A stretch of 64,000 nt of DNA from Agromyces cerinus subsp. cerinus. GTDB taxonomy: Bacteria; Actinomycetota; Actinomycetes; Actinomycetales; Microbacteriaceae. Numbering within the stretch: position 1 is the stretch's first letter; each line of letters opens with the position of its first letter. The notes below the pieces were generated by a model, which did no database searches, was not told the DNA's origin, and was given only the letters and a program-made list of their open reading frames with translations. Shown here piece by piece: positions 1-8,140 of this stretch. The stretch covers positions 310,001 through 374,000 of the forward strand of contig NZ_FSRJ01000003.1 of the NCBI RefSeq assembly GCF_900142065.1, read 5' to 3'. A program made the position numbers and the translations under genes.

Positions 1-239
1 GGTCGTTCGGGGTCGGAGAGGCGCTCGACGACCAGCTTCAGGTGACGTGGCTTCAGGAGGTCGGCGCGCAGCGCCTCGACCGCGACGCCGTGCTTGCGAC
101 GGATCCGCTCGGCGAGCTCGTCGAGGGCGGTGCGGTCGCGCGCCACGAGCACGAGGTCGGCGCCGGTGGCGGCGAGCTGGCGGGCGAACTCGGCGCCGAG
201 CCCGGAGCTCGCACCGGTGATGAGGGCGGTTCTCGACAT
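1..239 (-). CDS. SDR-family NAD(P)-dependent oxidoreductase (3' end outside window)
   Basis: The first 79 codons of a short-chain dehydrogenase/reductase; the rest lies beyond the left edge. The protein begins MSRTALITGASSGLG, so the TGxxxGxG dinucleotide-binding motif occupies residues 8-15. Strand 2 ends in VARDR, whose basic residues usually favour NADP(H). The substrate cannot be inferred because the catalytic YxxxK lies outside the window. The ATG follows a TATGCT -10 box by six bases, so the transcript is probably leaderless. It diverges from the LacI gene, and the operator at 297-308 lies between them, so the two may be co-regulated (inference). Confidence 0.9.
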   Translation of the reverse strand, partial: MSRTALITGASSGLGAEFARQLAATGADLVLVARDRTALDELAERIRRKHGVAVEALRADLLKPRHLKLVVERLSDPER

Positions 240-245
240 GCGGCG

Positions 246-251
246 AGCATA
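246..251 (-). promoter_or_regulatory. -10 box of the SDR gene (leaderless type)
   Basis: TATGCT read on the minus strand, six bases before the ATG at 239. This matches the TAnnnT-N6-ATG arrangement seen at many genes in this window. No clear -35 was seen. Confidence 0.5.
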
Positions 252-296
252 TGGGATGGCGACGCGTCGGGCGCTCGTCACGCCGCGAGTGCCACT

Positions 297-308
297 CGAA
301 TCGATTCG
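297..308. promoter_or_regulatory. Perfect 12-bp palindrome, probable LacI-family operator
   Basis: CGAATCGATTCG is a perfect palindrome with the AAnCGnTT core and central CpG typical of LacI/GalR-family operators. It lies directly upstream of the lacI-like -10 box (312-317), where a bound repressor would block RNA polymerase. Autoregulation, and possibly control of the divergent SDR gene, is inferred. Confidence 0.6.
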
Positions 309-311
309 GCC

Positions 312-317
312 TAGACT
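312..317 (+). promoter_or_regulatory. -10 box of the LacI-family gene (leaderless type)
   Basis: TAGACT, seven bases before the ATG at 325. It supports that start over upstream in-frame codons, which would lie upstream of the promoter. Confidence 0.5.
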
Positions 318-324
318 CGGGCGC

Positions 325-1392
325 ATGCAGTCCGATGCAGCTCCACGCCCGACGCTCGCCGACGTCGCGGCGCGCGCAGGGGTCTCGCAGTCGACCGCCT
401 CGCTCGCCTTCAGCGGCTCGGGCCCGGTCTCGGATGCCACGAAGGAGCGCGTGCTCGCCGCGGCATCCGAACTCGGCTACGCCGGCCCCGACCCGCGTGC
501 CCGGTCGCTGCGTCGCGGCCGCTCGGGCATCGTCGGCGTGGTGCTCGAAGAGCGTGTGCGCGCGGCGTTCCTCGATCCCGTGAAGATCCAGATGCTCGAC
601 GGCATCTCCGAGGGCATCGCGCCGCTCGGCGCCGGTCTGCTGCTCCTCACCGACACCGGCGAGCCGGGGGAGCACGCCGTCAGCATCGAGAGCGCGCCGG
701 TCGATGCCGTCGTGCTCATCGGCTGCAGTCCGCGTCTCGCCGACACGATCGAGGCGCTGCGACGCCGCGGCATCCCGGCCGTGGCCATCGAAGGGGAGAC
801 CGGCGAGGACATCCCCGAGATCTCGATCGACAACCTCCAGGCGACCCGGCGCGGTGCCGAGTACCTGCGGCAGTTGGGGCACGCGGATGTCGCGATCGTG
901 ACGCTGCCCTTCGACGCCGCACGCACCCGTGGCCCGCTGACCGACGAGTTGCTGCGGGCGAGCACCGCCGCGACGGCGAGCCAGCGTCTCGCCGGAGCGC
1001 GCGGGATCTTCCCCGAGGCGACCGGGCGCGCCGCCGCCGCGAGCTCGATCGAGGAGGGGCTCGAAGCGGCGCGAGCGCTGCTCGCCGACCCGGCGAACCG
1101 CCCGACCGCGATCATCGCGCAGAGCGACCTGCTCGCGGCCGGCGTCATCCAGGCGGCTGAGGAGCTCGGCATGCACGTGCCGGGCGATCTCAGCGTGCTC
1201 GGCTTCGACGGCATCCGGGTCGACGGCCTGCAGCACGACCTCACGACGCTCGTGCAGCCCTCGGTCGCGAAGGGCCGCGCGGCCGGCGAGGCCGTCGTGC
1301 AGATGCTCTCCGGCGAGCCGCCCGAGTCGCGCTGCTTCACGAGCACGCTGCACGTCGGCGACACGACGGCTGCGCCGCGCGCCGCGGGCTGA
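325..1392 (+). CDS. LacI-family transcriptional regulator
   Basis: 355 residues, the usual family size. The N-terminal helix-turn-helix is at about residues 9-31 (PTLADVAARAGVSQSTASL), followed by a hinge and a periplasmic-binding-protein-like sensor domain. That domain ends with the typical VLGFDGI and TTLVQPS stretches at about residues 290-315. The family represses sugar uptake or catabolic genes and is released by a small sugar effector; the effector here is unknown. The frame is open upstream to 94, but ATG 325 is preferred because it follows a -10 box by seven bases and puts the HTH at the extreme N-terminus as in homologues. The nearest likely target is its own promoter and the divergent SDR gene. 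Confidence 0.93.
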   Translation: MQSDAAPRPTLADVAARAGVSQSTASLAFSGSGPVSDATKERVLAAASELGYAGPDPRARSLRRGRSGIVGVVLEERVRAAFLDPVKIQMLDGISEGIAPLGAGLLLLTDTGEPGEHAVSIESAPVDAVVLIGCSPRLADTIEALRRRGIPAVAIEGETGEDIPEISIDNLQATRRGAEYLRQLGHADVAIVTLPFDAARTRGPLTDELLRASTAATASQRLAGARGIFPEATGRAAAASSIEEGLEAARALLADPANRPTAIIAQSDLLAAGVIQAAEELGMHVPGDLSVLGFDGIRVDGLQHDLTTLVQPSVAKGRAAGEAVVQMLSGEPPESRCFTSTLHVGDTTAAPRAAG

Positions 1393-1467
1393 CGCGACCC
1401 GCAGACGCAGCGGCTGGCGCCGCGCGCCGCGCGCCACCCGCCTCCCGCTGACGCGACCCGCAGACGC
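1388..1467. repeat. 21-bp direct repeat, two exact copies 59 bp apart
   Basis: GCTGACGCGACCCGCAGACGC occurs at 1388-1408, overlapping the lacI stop, and at 1447-1467. More degenerate copies of the form CACCCGCTGGCGC follow to about 1515. The array looks like an expanded 3' flank; no coding potential is evident. Confidence 0.6.
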
Positions 1468-1727
1468 CTCCCGCACCCGCTGGCGCGACCAGCCTCCCGC
1501 CACCCGCTGGCGCCACACACCCACCCATCGAGATGACGCATCTTGTCGGTAGGCCCGCCGGTATGCGACGACTCGTGACATCTCGACGTCACTCGAGCAG
1601 CTCGCCGTGGCCGCGGCATCCGCCTGGCCCGCCGAGGCCACCCGCGGCATCCGCTGCTCGCGCATCCGCCGTTAGGGATCCGTTAGGAAGATTCACAAAT
1701 TTGTGAAACAAGCGTAGTGTCGGCCTC
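1393..1727. other. 335-bp intergenic region
   Basis: It contains the direct repeats ending near 1515. It also holds a long imperfect inverted repeat: CGAGATG at 1529-1535 against CATCTCG at 1579-1585, with CGCAT/ATGCG nested inside. At its right end is the palindromic promoter of the ABC exporter operon. I find no convincing gene. The inverted repeat could be a factor-independent terminator or a small structured RNA; there is no T tract. Confidence 0.5.
1692..1720 (+). promoter_or_regulatory. Promoter and 16-bp palindromic operator of the ABC exporter operon
   Basis: TTCACAAATTTGTGAA at 1692-1707 is a perfect palindrome. Its first six bases act as a good -35 (TTCACA), 17 bp before the -10 TAGTGT at 1715-1720. 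Transcription would begin at about 1727-1728, on the ATG of the ATPase gene, giving a leaderless mRNA. A dimeric repressor bound here would cover the -35. The GbsR/MarR regulator encoded third in the operon is the obvious candidate (inference). Confidence 0.7.
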
Positions 1728-2669
1728 ATGAACACCGTCATCGAAACACGCGGCCTCGAGAAGCACTTCGGTCGCGTGCGTGCACTCGACGGGCTCGACC
1801 TCAGCGTCGAGGCCGGCGAGGTGCACGGGTTCCTCGGCCCGAACGGCGCGGGGAAGTCCACCACCATTCGCGTGCTGCTCGGCCTGATCCGGGCCAGCGG
1901 CGGCAACGCGACGCTCTTCGGCCGCGACCCCTGGCGCGACGCCGTCGAGCTGCACCGTCGCATCGCCTACGTGCCGGGCGACGTGAACCTCTGGTCGAAC
2001 CTCTCGGGCGGCGAGTCGATCGACCTGCTCACGCGCCTCCGCGGCGGCACGACCGACAAGCGCGCCTACGCGGCCCGGCGCGAGCACCTCGCCGAGGTCT
2101 TCCAGTTCGACCCGTCGAAGAAGGGCCGCACCTACTCGAAGGGCAACCGGCAGAAGGTCGCGCTCATCGCAGCCCTCGCCACGCCCGCCGACCTCTACAT
2201 CCTCGACGAGCCCACCTCGGGCCTCGACCCGCTCATGGAGGCGGTCTTCCGACAGGAGATCGCGGCGCTCCTCGGCGACGGCGCGACCGTGCTGCTGTCG
2301 AGCCACATCCTCTCCGAGGTCGAGCACCTGTGCGACCGGGTGAGCATCATCCGCGCCGGGCGCACCGTCGAGACGGGCACGCTCGCCGAGCTCCGCCACC
2401 TCACCCGCACCGAGATCTCGTTCGCCGGCGAGGGCCTCGACCCGGCCGGCTTCGCGGCGATCCCGGGCGCGCACGACCTCGTGGTCGACGGCGCTCGCGT
2501 GCGCTTCACCGCCGACTCCGACGCCATGCCCGAGGTGCTCGCCACCCTCGGCCGCCTGCGAGCGACGGGCGTCACGGTGAACCCGCCCTCGCTCGAGGAG
2601 CTCTTCATGCGGCACTACCACGACGAGCTCGACGAGCCCGCCCGATCGAGCCTCGAGGGCGTGCGATGA
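1728..2669 (+). CDS. ABC transporter ATP-binding protein, drug-exporter type
   Basis: 313 residues. Walker [10 protein letters not shown] is at 37-45, the ABC signature YSKGN at 136-140, Walker B with the D-loop at 157-167 ([11 protein letters not shown]), and the H-loop His near 193. The C-terminal 80 residues form the extension common in the DrrA/antibiotic-export branch. It should power the permease encoded next, whose ATG overlaps this stop by 4 bp (ATGA), so the two are translationally coupled. Substrate is unknown; the subfamily exports hydrophobic drugs or lipids. The start is set by the -10 box seven bases upstream. Confidence 0.95.
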   Translation: MNTVIETRGLEKHFGRVRALDGLDLSVEAGEVHGFLGPNGAGKSTTIRVLLGLIRASGGNATLFGRDPWRDAVELHRRIAYVPGDVNLWSNLSGGESIDLLTRLRGGTTDKRAYAARREHLAEVFQFDPSKKGRTYSKGNRQKVALIAALATPADLYILDEPTSGLDPLMEAVFRQEIAALLGDGATVLLSSHILSEVEHLCDRVSIIRAGRTVETGTLAELRHLTRTEISFAGEGLDPAGFAAIPGAHDLVVDGARVRFTADSDAMPEVLATLGRLRATGVTVNPPSLEELFMRHYHDELDEPARSSLEGVR

Positions 2670-4312
2670 ACACCCTGCCGACCCTGCTGCTCGCGCGGTT
2701 CCGCCGCGACCGGGTGCAGATCATCGTGTGGCTCGCGCTCTTCGCGCTGCTCGAGGTCGTCGGCCACACGGCCGTCACCGAGACCTACGGCGACGAGGCC
2801 GAGCGCGCGAGCGTGATCAGGCTCGTCATCATGAGCCCGGCCATCCTGATGCTGCGCGGCACCCCGCAGGGCACCGACGCCGACGCGTTCCAGTTCTTCC
2901 TGCTGTTCGGATTCCTCGGCCTCATGATCGGCCTGATGATGACCTTCCTCGCCGTGCGTCACACGCGCGGCGACGAGGAGGCCGGCCGCGCCGAGCTCGT
3001 CGGCTCGACGCCGGCGGGCCGCATCGCGCCGCTCCTCGCGACGGCGCTCGAGGGAATCATCCTCAGCGTCCTGGTCGGCGCGATCATGGGCGGCGTGGCC
3101 TTCGCATTCGGTGCGGATGCCTCGGGCGCCCTGCTCTACGGAGCGGCCATGTCGGCGGTCGGCATCGCCTACCTCGGCGTCGGGCTCGCCTGCGCGCAGC
3201 TCATGCGCACGTCGCGGGGTGCCAACGGACTCGCGGCCGCGATCGTCACGCTCGGCTACGCCCTGCGCGCGATGGGCGACGCCACGGGCACCGTGCAGCC
3301 CGACGGCCTCAGCATGGAGGCGGGCTGGTGGAGCTGGCTGAGCCCCATCGGCTGGGGCCAGGCGGTCGCGCCGTACACGCACCAGCTGGTCTGGCCACTC
3401 GCCCTCTGCATCGGCCTCGGTGCGGTGCTCTTCGCCGCCTCGGCCTGGCTGCAGTCGCACCGGGATCTCGACTCGAGCATCGTGCCCGAGCGCGCCGGAC
3501 GCCTGCACGCGCCGCTCAGCCTCTCGGGGCCGATCGGCCTCGTCTGGCGCACGCTCCGCAATCCCGTCATCGGGTGGGTCATCGGCGGGGCGCTCTTCGG
3601 CCTCGTGCTCGGCGCCGTCGGGCAAACAGTCGTCGACCTCGTGAACACCCCTGACGGCGAGGAGGCCGGGCAGGCGATCAGCGACACCCTCGCCTCGCTC
3701 GCCGGCCCGAACGCGGAGGGCGGTCTGATCGACCTCTTCACGACCGGACTCTTCGGTCTCGTCGGCGTGCTCGCCGCGGTCGGCGGGGTGCAGGCCGTCA
3801 TGCGGGCCAGGCAGGACGAAGCCGGCGGCACCGCCGAGCTCGTGCTCGCCGCACCCGTGTCGCGCTTCCGCTGGTTCTCGGCCTACCTCCTGATCGGGGT
3901 CGTCTCGGTCGCGGCCGTGCTCGCCTTCGCGGTGCTCGGCGCCTTCGTCGGACTCATCGGGTCGCCGGATGCCGGTGAGCGCATGTCGACCGTCGCCGAG
4001 GCCGGGCTCGCCCAGCTGCCGGCCTGCCTCGTGATCGTCGCGGTCGCCGCCCTCGTGTTCGCACTGGTGCCGCGGGCCTCGATCGCCCTCGGCTGGGCGG
4101 TGCTGCTCGTCGCGATCGTGCTGGGGCAGTTCGGCGGGCTCTTCGGGTTCCCCGAGTGGCTCCGCGACGTCTCGCCGTTCAGCCACACGCCGATCGTCAC
4201 GGCCGAGACGATCGATTGGACCGCGGCATGGGTGATGACCGGCATCGCCGTCGTCGTGGCGGCGGGGGCGACGGCCCTCGTGCGCCGACGGGACCTGGCA
4301 CTCGGCGGGTGA
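2666..4312 (+). CDS. ABC-2 type exporter permease (polyketide-antibiotic exporter family)
   Basis: 548 residues with roughly twelve hydrophobic segments in two similar halves. The cytoplasmic sequence [12 protein letters not shown] in half one is echoed by [12 protein letters not shown] in half two, which indicates internal duplication. This architecture matches the large permeases annotated as exporters of polyketide antibiotics. It is translationally coupled to the upstream ATPase by a 4-bp overlap. The open frame extends upstream inside the ATPase gene, but ATG 2666 gives the expected N-terminus ([16 protein letters not shown]). Confidence 0.92.
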   Translation: MNTLPTLLLARFRRDRVQIIVWLALFALLEVVGHTAVTETYGDEAERASVIRLVIMSPAILMLRGTPQGTDADAFQFFLLFGFLGLMIGLMMTFLAVRHTRGDEEAGRAELVGSTPAGRIAPLLATALEGIILSVLVGAIMGGVAFAFGADASGALLYGAAMSAVGIAYLGVGLACAQLMRTSRGANGLAAAIVTLGYALRAMGDATGTVQPDGLSMEAGWWSWLSPIGWGQAVAPYTHQLVWPLALCIGLGAVLFAASAWLQSHRDLDSSIVPERAGRLHAPLSLSGPIGLVWRTLRNPVIGWVIGGALFGLVLGAVGQTVVDLVNTPDGEEAGQAISDTLASLAGPNAEGGLIDLFTTGLFGLVGVLAAVGGVQAVMRARQDEAGGTAELVLAAPVSRFRWFSAYLLIGVVSVAAVLAFAVLGAFVGLIGSPDAGERMSTVAEAGLAQLPACLVIVAVAALVFALVPRASIALGWAVLLVAIVLGQFGGLFGFPEWLRDVSPFSHTPIVTAETIDWTAAWVMTGIAVVVAAGATALVRRRDLALGG

Positions 4313-4366
4313 CGGCCGGCGCGGGGCATCCGCTCTTGCCCCGCTCGTTCTGTGAGGATGGGGAGC

Positions 4367-4834
4367 ATGGCGCGAGACGAACAGGCGATGCACGAGTTCG
4401 TCGAGCAGTCCGCCGCGGCGATGGCCGAGGCGGGCTTCCCGCGCATGCCGGCGCGGGTGCTGATGGCGCTCATCGCCGCAGAGTCGACCGGCCTCACCGC
4501 GAGGGAGCTCGGCGACCAGCTGGTCGCGAGCGCCGCCGCGATCTCGGGGGCGGTGCGCTACCTGCAGACGCTGCGCATGGTGCGCCGGGTCTCGCAGCCC
4601 GGGTCGCGCCGGGTGCTCTACGAGCTGCCCGAGCACGCCTGGTACACGGTGACGATGGGCAAGAACCCGCTCTACGACCACCTCGAGGTGCTCGCGTCGA
4701 AGGCCGTCGCCGCGATCGACGACCCCGACTCGCTCGCGTCGCAGCGCATCGCGGAGATGAGCGACTTCTTCCTCTTCATCCAGCGCCGCATGCCCGAGCT
4801 GCTCGTCGAGTGGCGCGCCGAGCGCGGGGCGTGA
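4367..4834 (+). CDS. GbsR/MarR-family winged-helix regulator
   Basis: 155 residues, probably a homodimeric regulator of the upstream exporter. The winged helix spans about residues 25-85: LTARELGDQLVASAAAISGAVRYLQTL carries the recognition helix and PGSRRVLYEL the wing. Long helices follow for dimerisation. Of three in-frame starts (4352, 4358, 4367) I chose ATG 4367, which gives the expected N-terminus and has GAGG nine bases upstream; GAGGAT at 4354-4359 could instead be a weak -10 for a leaderless message. It lies 54 bp after the permease and is likely expressed with it. Its probable operator is the palindrome at 1692-1707. Confidence 0.85.
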   Translation: MARDEQAMHEFVEQSAAAMAEAGFPRMPARVLMALIAAESTGLTARELGDQLVASAAAISGAVRYLQTLRMVRRVSQPGSRRVLYELPEHAWYTVTMGKNPLYDHLEVLASKAVAAIDDPDSLASQRIAEMSDFFLFIQRRMPELLVEWRAERGA

Positions 4835-4858
4835 GCGGGCCCGTCGAGGTCGTGCGCC

Positions 4859-6310
4859 TCAGCGCCCGGCGCCGACCACCATCCATGCCGCGCTGCGCGC
4901 CCGCAGCCCGAGCGTGACCCCGCGCGCGCCGAGGTAGCCGATCGCGAAGGACGCCATGAGCCACGCAGGTCCGGCGGCGCCGGCCGGGGCGACGGCGACC
5001 ACCCAGAGGGCGAGCGGCACGAACACGACGAGGTTGACGATGCCCGTCCAGGCGAGGTAGCGGGCGTCGCCGGCGCCGATGAGCACGCCGTCGAGCACGA
5101 AGACGATGCCGCCGAGCGGGGCCGAGAGCGCGAGCACGACGAGCGTCGGGGGCAGGAGCGCCGCGACATCCGCCGAGCTCGTGAAGAGCCCGGGCAGCAC
5201 CCACGCCGTCGTGAGCAGCAGCACGCCGATCACGGCGCCGCTGCCGACGCCCCACTGCAGGCAGCGCCGCAGCACCGCGCGCACACCGGCGACGTCGCCG
5301 GCGCCGAGGTCGCGGCCGACGAGCGCCTGCGCGGCGATCGCGAGCGCGTCGAGGGCGAAGCCCATCGTGAAGTAGAGGGTCATCGCGACCTGGAACGCCG
5401 CGAGCTCGTTCGAACCGAGCGACGTCGCCGCCCACGTGGCGAGCAGCAGGGCGAGCCGCAGGCTCAGCGTCCGCAGGAACAGCCAGCCACCGGAGGTCGC
5501 GCCGCGGAGCACTCCGGCATGGTGCGGCCACGGGCTCGCACCGGCGCGAGCGGCGTGCCGGGCGACGACGACGAGGTAGACCGCGACCATGCCCCACTGT
5601 GCGACGACCGTGCCGACGGCCGAGCCGGCGATGCCCCAGCCGGCGACGTAGATGAAGAGGTAGTTCAGGCCGATGTTCACGGCGAAGCCGATGCCGGCGA
5701 CCCAGAGCGGGGTGCGCGTGTCCTGCAGGCCGCGCAGCAGGCCCGTGGCCGCGAACACGATGAGCATCGCGGGCAGCCCGGCCATCGAGATCGAGAGGTA
5801 GACGGATGCCTCGGCCGTCACCGCCTCGGAGGCCCCGAAGAGCCCGACGAGCGCAGGTGCTGCGAACCACCCGGCGACGGCGAGCACGACGCCGATGCCG
5901 AGCGCCAGCCACAGCCCGTCGATGCCCGAGGCGACCGCGCCGCGCACATCGCCGAGTCCGACCCGGCGAGCGACCGCCGGGGTCGTGGCGTAGGCGAGGA
6001 AGACCATGAGGCCGATGATCGTCTGCAGCACCGCGCTCGCGAGCCCGAGGCCGGCGAGGGGCGTGGCGCCGAGGTGGCCGATCATCGCGGTGTCGGCGAG
6101 GAGGAAGAGGGGCTCGGCGATGAGCGCGCCGAGCGCCGGCACGGCGAGGCGCAGGATCTCGCGGTCGACGCCGGCACGCGGCGCGGTCGTCGGGGCGGAC
6201 GCGTCCTTCGGAGTCGACGCGTCCTTCGGAGTCGACGCGTCCTTCGGAGTCGACGCGTCCTTCGGAGTCGACGGGGACGCGCTCGGTGGCTCGTTGCGAG
6301 GATCGTTCAT
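4859..6310 (-). CDS. MATE-family efflux transporter (DinF-like)
   Basis: 483 residues with about twelve transmembrane helices starting near residue 50. The first helix region reads REILRLAVPALGALIAEPLFLLADTAMIGHLG, typical of the DinF branch of multidrug and toxic-compound extrusion antiporters, which use Na+ or H+ gradients. The N-terminal 45 residues are hydrophilic and carry a perfect tandem repeat of the hexapeptide STPKDA, encoded by the 18-bp repeats at 6198-6269. This looks like a recent slippage expansion. It converges on the GbsR/MarR gene with a 24-bp gap. Confidence 0.92.
   Translation of the reverse strand: MNDPRNEPPSASPSTPKDASTPKDASTPKDASTPKDASAPTTAPRAGVDREILRLAVPALGALIAEPLFLLADTAMIGHLGATPLAGLGLASAVLQTIIGLMVFLAYATTPAVARRVGLGDVRGAVASGIDGLWLALGIGVVLAVAGWFAAPALVGLFGASEAVTAEASVYLSISMAGLPAMLIVFAATGLLRGLQDTRTPLWVAGIGFAVNIGLNYLFIYVAGWGIAGSAVGTVVAQWGMVAVYLVVVARHAARAGASPWPHHAGVLRGATSGGWLFLRTLSLRLALLLATWAATSLGSNELAAFQVAMTLYFTMGFALDALAIAAQALVGRDLGAGDVAGVRAVLRRCLQWGVGSGAVIGVLLLTTAWVLPGLFTSSADVAALLPPTLVVLALSAPLGGIVFVLDGVLIGAGDARYLAWTGIVNLVVFVPLALWVVAVAPAGAAGPAWLMASFAIGYLGARGVTLGLRARSAAWMVVGAGR
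6198..6269. repeat. 18-bp tandem repeat, four exact copies, inside the MATE gene
   Basis: Unit GACGCGTCCTTCGGAGTC is repeated head to tail at 6198, 6216, 6234 and 6252. It is in frame and encodes TPKDAS repeats in the cytoplasmic N-terminal tail. Exact copies suggest young, copy-number-variable DNA. Confidence 0.9.
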
Positions 6311-6395
6311 GGGCGTCTCGAGCCTACGGGCGTCCGCCGACGACGGGTGCGTCCACGACGACGCGACGAACGGGGGCCGGGCCGTACCCCCGACC

Positions 6396-6409
6396 CCCGC
6401 TCGCGCGGG
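6396..6409 (-). terminator. Short hairpin just after the hydrolase stop
   Basis: CCCGC-TCGC-GCGGG gives a five-pair stem starting two bases past the stop codon at 6411-6413. There is no T tract, so termination is only suggested. Confidence 0.3.
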
Positions 6410-6410
6410 C

Positions 6411-7331
6411 TCAGGCGAACGAACGTGTCGTCTGCTCGTCGCCGATCCCGTCGAGGTCGACGGCGGTGAGTCCGCCGTCGACGAAGGAGCTCACGGCGTC
6501 GAGGGTCTGGTCGGCGGCGAGCACGCGACCGTGGCCCAAGCCGCTCGTGAGCAGCAGCCGCGAGTTCTCGCCGTGCGCGGCGTGCAGGCGCATGCTCTCG
6601 CTCGCGGCGATCTGCGAGTCGTCGCGGTCGTGCACGAGCAGGAGTTCGACGTCGGACGACATGGGCGCACGCACGGCGTCGAAGTAGCGCCAGGGATCCT
6701 CGAAGTCCGAGAAGACGCGTTCGCGGTACCGATCGCGCTGGATCTCGGCGGCCCGGTCGCTGAGCCCGACGTGGCCGGCGAAGGTGTCGAAGAGGTAGCG
6801 GCCTGAGGAGACCGGCGCGATCGCCGCGACGCGCGGCGACGCGACGCCCTCCCGCACGGCGTTGATCGCGGTGAGAGCGCCGAGCGAGTGCCCGATGATG
6901 GCCTCGAAGCGCCCGTAGCGCTGGTGCATCGCGTCGATCGCGTCGATCCACGTGCGGATGACCGTGCGGCGCCCGTACCCGTCGCCGTGCGCGGGTGCGT
7001 CGAAGGCGACGAGATGGCAGCCGGCGGCGCGCAGCTCCCGCACGATCGGTGCGAACTGTGAGGCGCGACCGCGCCAGCCGTGCACCAGCAGCACGGTTCG
7101 GGGGCCGGCGCCCCACTCGTACACGACGCCGCTGCCATGGGGGAGCGGCAACGGACTCCGCCGGGCGGTCTCGTGGACGCCTCGCTCGGAGTCGCGGACC
7201 CGTCGTACCGGTCGGGAGCTGCCGAACATGGGTGCGGCGACCCTCGCCGCGAGGCCGGGGGAGATCACGTCGGCGGCGCGGGCGACGCCGATCGCGGCGT
7301 TCGTCATCGGGATGGCAGCTGACAGGGCCAT
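6411..7331 (-). CDS. Alpha/beta-hydrolase fold protein
   Basis: 306 residues from the chosen start. The oxyanion loop LLVHGW is at about 81-86 and the nucleophile elbow GHSLG puts Ser at about 149. An acid candidate lies in LLLVHDRDD and the catalytic His in SGLGHGR. Substrate unknown; the fold covers esterases, lipases and peptidases. The frame is open to 7403, but ATG 7331 has a good GAGAGGA ribosome-binding site eight bases upstream. No signal peptide is clear, although the N-terminal 40 residues are mildly hydrophobic. Confidence 0.85.
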   Translation of the reverse strand: MALSAAIPMTNAAIGVARAADVISPGLAARVAAPMFGSSRPVRRVRDSERGVHETARRSPLPLPHGSGVVYEWGAGPRTVLLVHGWRGRASQFAPIVRELRAAGCHLVAFDAPAHGDGYGRRTVIRTWIDAIDAMHQRYGRFEAIIGHSLGALTAINAVREGVASPRVAAIAPVSSGRYLFDTFAGHVGLSDRAAEIQRDRYRERVFSDFEDPWRYFDAVRAPMSSDVELLLVHDRDDSQIAASESMRLHAAHGENSRLLLTSGLGHGRVLAADQTLDAVSSFVDGGLTAVDLDGIGDEQTTRSFA

Positions 7332-7483
7332 GGGAGATCCTCTCGATCGCGGCGCAGCGAGTGCGCAGCCAATACTCTGGCGGCTCGCGAGAGGTGCCAC
7401 CATGGGCCTAGGTCGCCCCTGGGCGCCGGCTTCGAGCGGGGCCCGCTCGGCGGCGAGCGGCGAGCGGCGAGCGGCAGCCGGGC

Positions 7484-8140
7484 TCAGCCGGCGACGCCGT
7501 CGAGATACCGGATGACGGCGAGCACGCGCCGATGGTCGTCGGCGGCGACCGGCAGCCCGAGCGCGTCGTAGATGTTCGAGGTGTGCTGCACGATGGCCTT
7601 CTCGGTGAGCACGAGCTTCTGCCCGATCCAGGCGTTCGACCGGCCCTCGGCCATGTAGGCGAGCACCTCGCGCTGGCGCGGGGTGAGTTCGCGCACGACC
7701 CCCGCACCGCGGCCGGCGCGTGACATCAGCACGGCGACGATCTCGGGATCGAGCGCCGTGCCGCCGTCGACCACGCGGTGCAGGTCGTCGCGGAAGGCGG
7801 TGATGTCGGCGATGCGCTGCTTCAGCAGGTAGCCGACGCGAGCGGCGCGGCCGTCGAGCAGCTCGATCGCGTATCTCCGCTGCACGTACTGCGAGAGCAC
7901 GACGATCGCGGTGTCGGGGTACTGCTCGCGGATGCGGCGTGCCGCGCGCAGGCCTTCGTCGTTGTTCGACGGCGGCATCCGGATGTCGGTGATCACGAGA
8001 TCGGGGCGGTGCGCGCCGACCGCGGTCATGAGCTCGTCCCCGTCGCCGACCGCCGCGACCACGTCGAACTCGCCCTCCTCGAGCAGCAGCCGCAGCCCCT
8101 GTCGGAGCAGCACCTCATCTTCCGCGATCACGACCCGCAT
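7484..8140 (-). CDS. NarL/LuxR-family response regulator
   Basis: 218 residues. The receiver domain has acidic residues E7/D8 and the phospho-acceptor Asp52 (LVITDIRMPP), with the conserved Lys near 107 (YLLKQ). The C-terminal LuxR-type HTH spans about 150-210 (LTPRQREVLAYMAEGRSNAWIGQKLVLTEKAIVQH). It forms a two-component pair with the upstream histidine kinase, overlapping it by 13 bp. Such pairs often act on their own or neighbouring promoters; the target is not evident. The 3' flank carries a 7-bp GAGCGGC-type tandem repeat near 7454-7476. Confidence 0.93.
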   Translation of the reverse strand: MRVVIAEDEVLLRQGLRLLLEEGEFDVVAAVGDGDELMTAVGAHRPDLVITDIRMPPSNNDEGLRAARRIREQYPDTAIVVLSQYVQRRYAIELLDGRAARVGYLLKQRIADITAFRDDLHRVVDGGTALDPEIVAVLMSRAGRGAGVVRELTPRQREVLAYMAEGRSNAWIGQKLVLTEKAIVQHTSNIYDALGLPVAADDHRRVLAVIRYLDGVAG

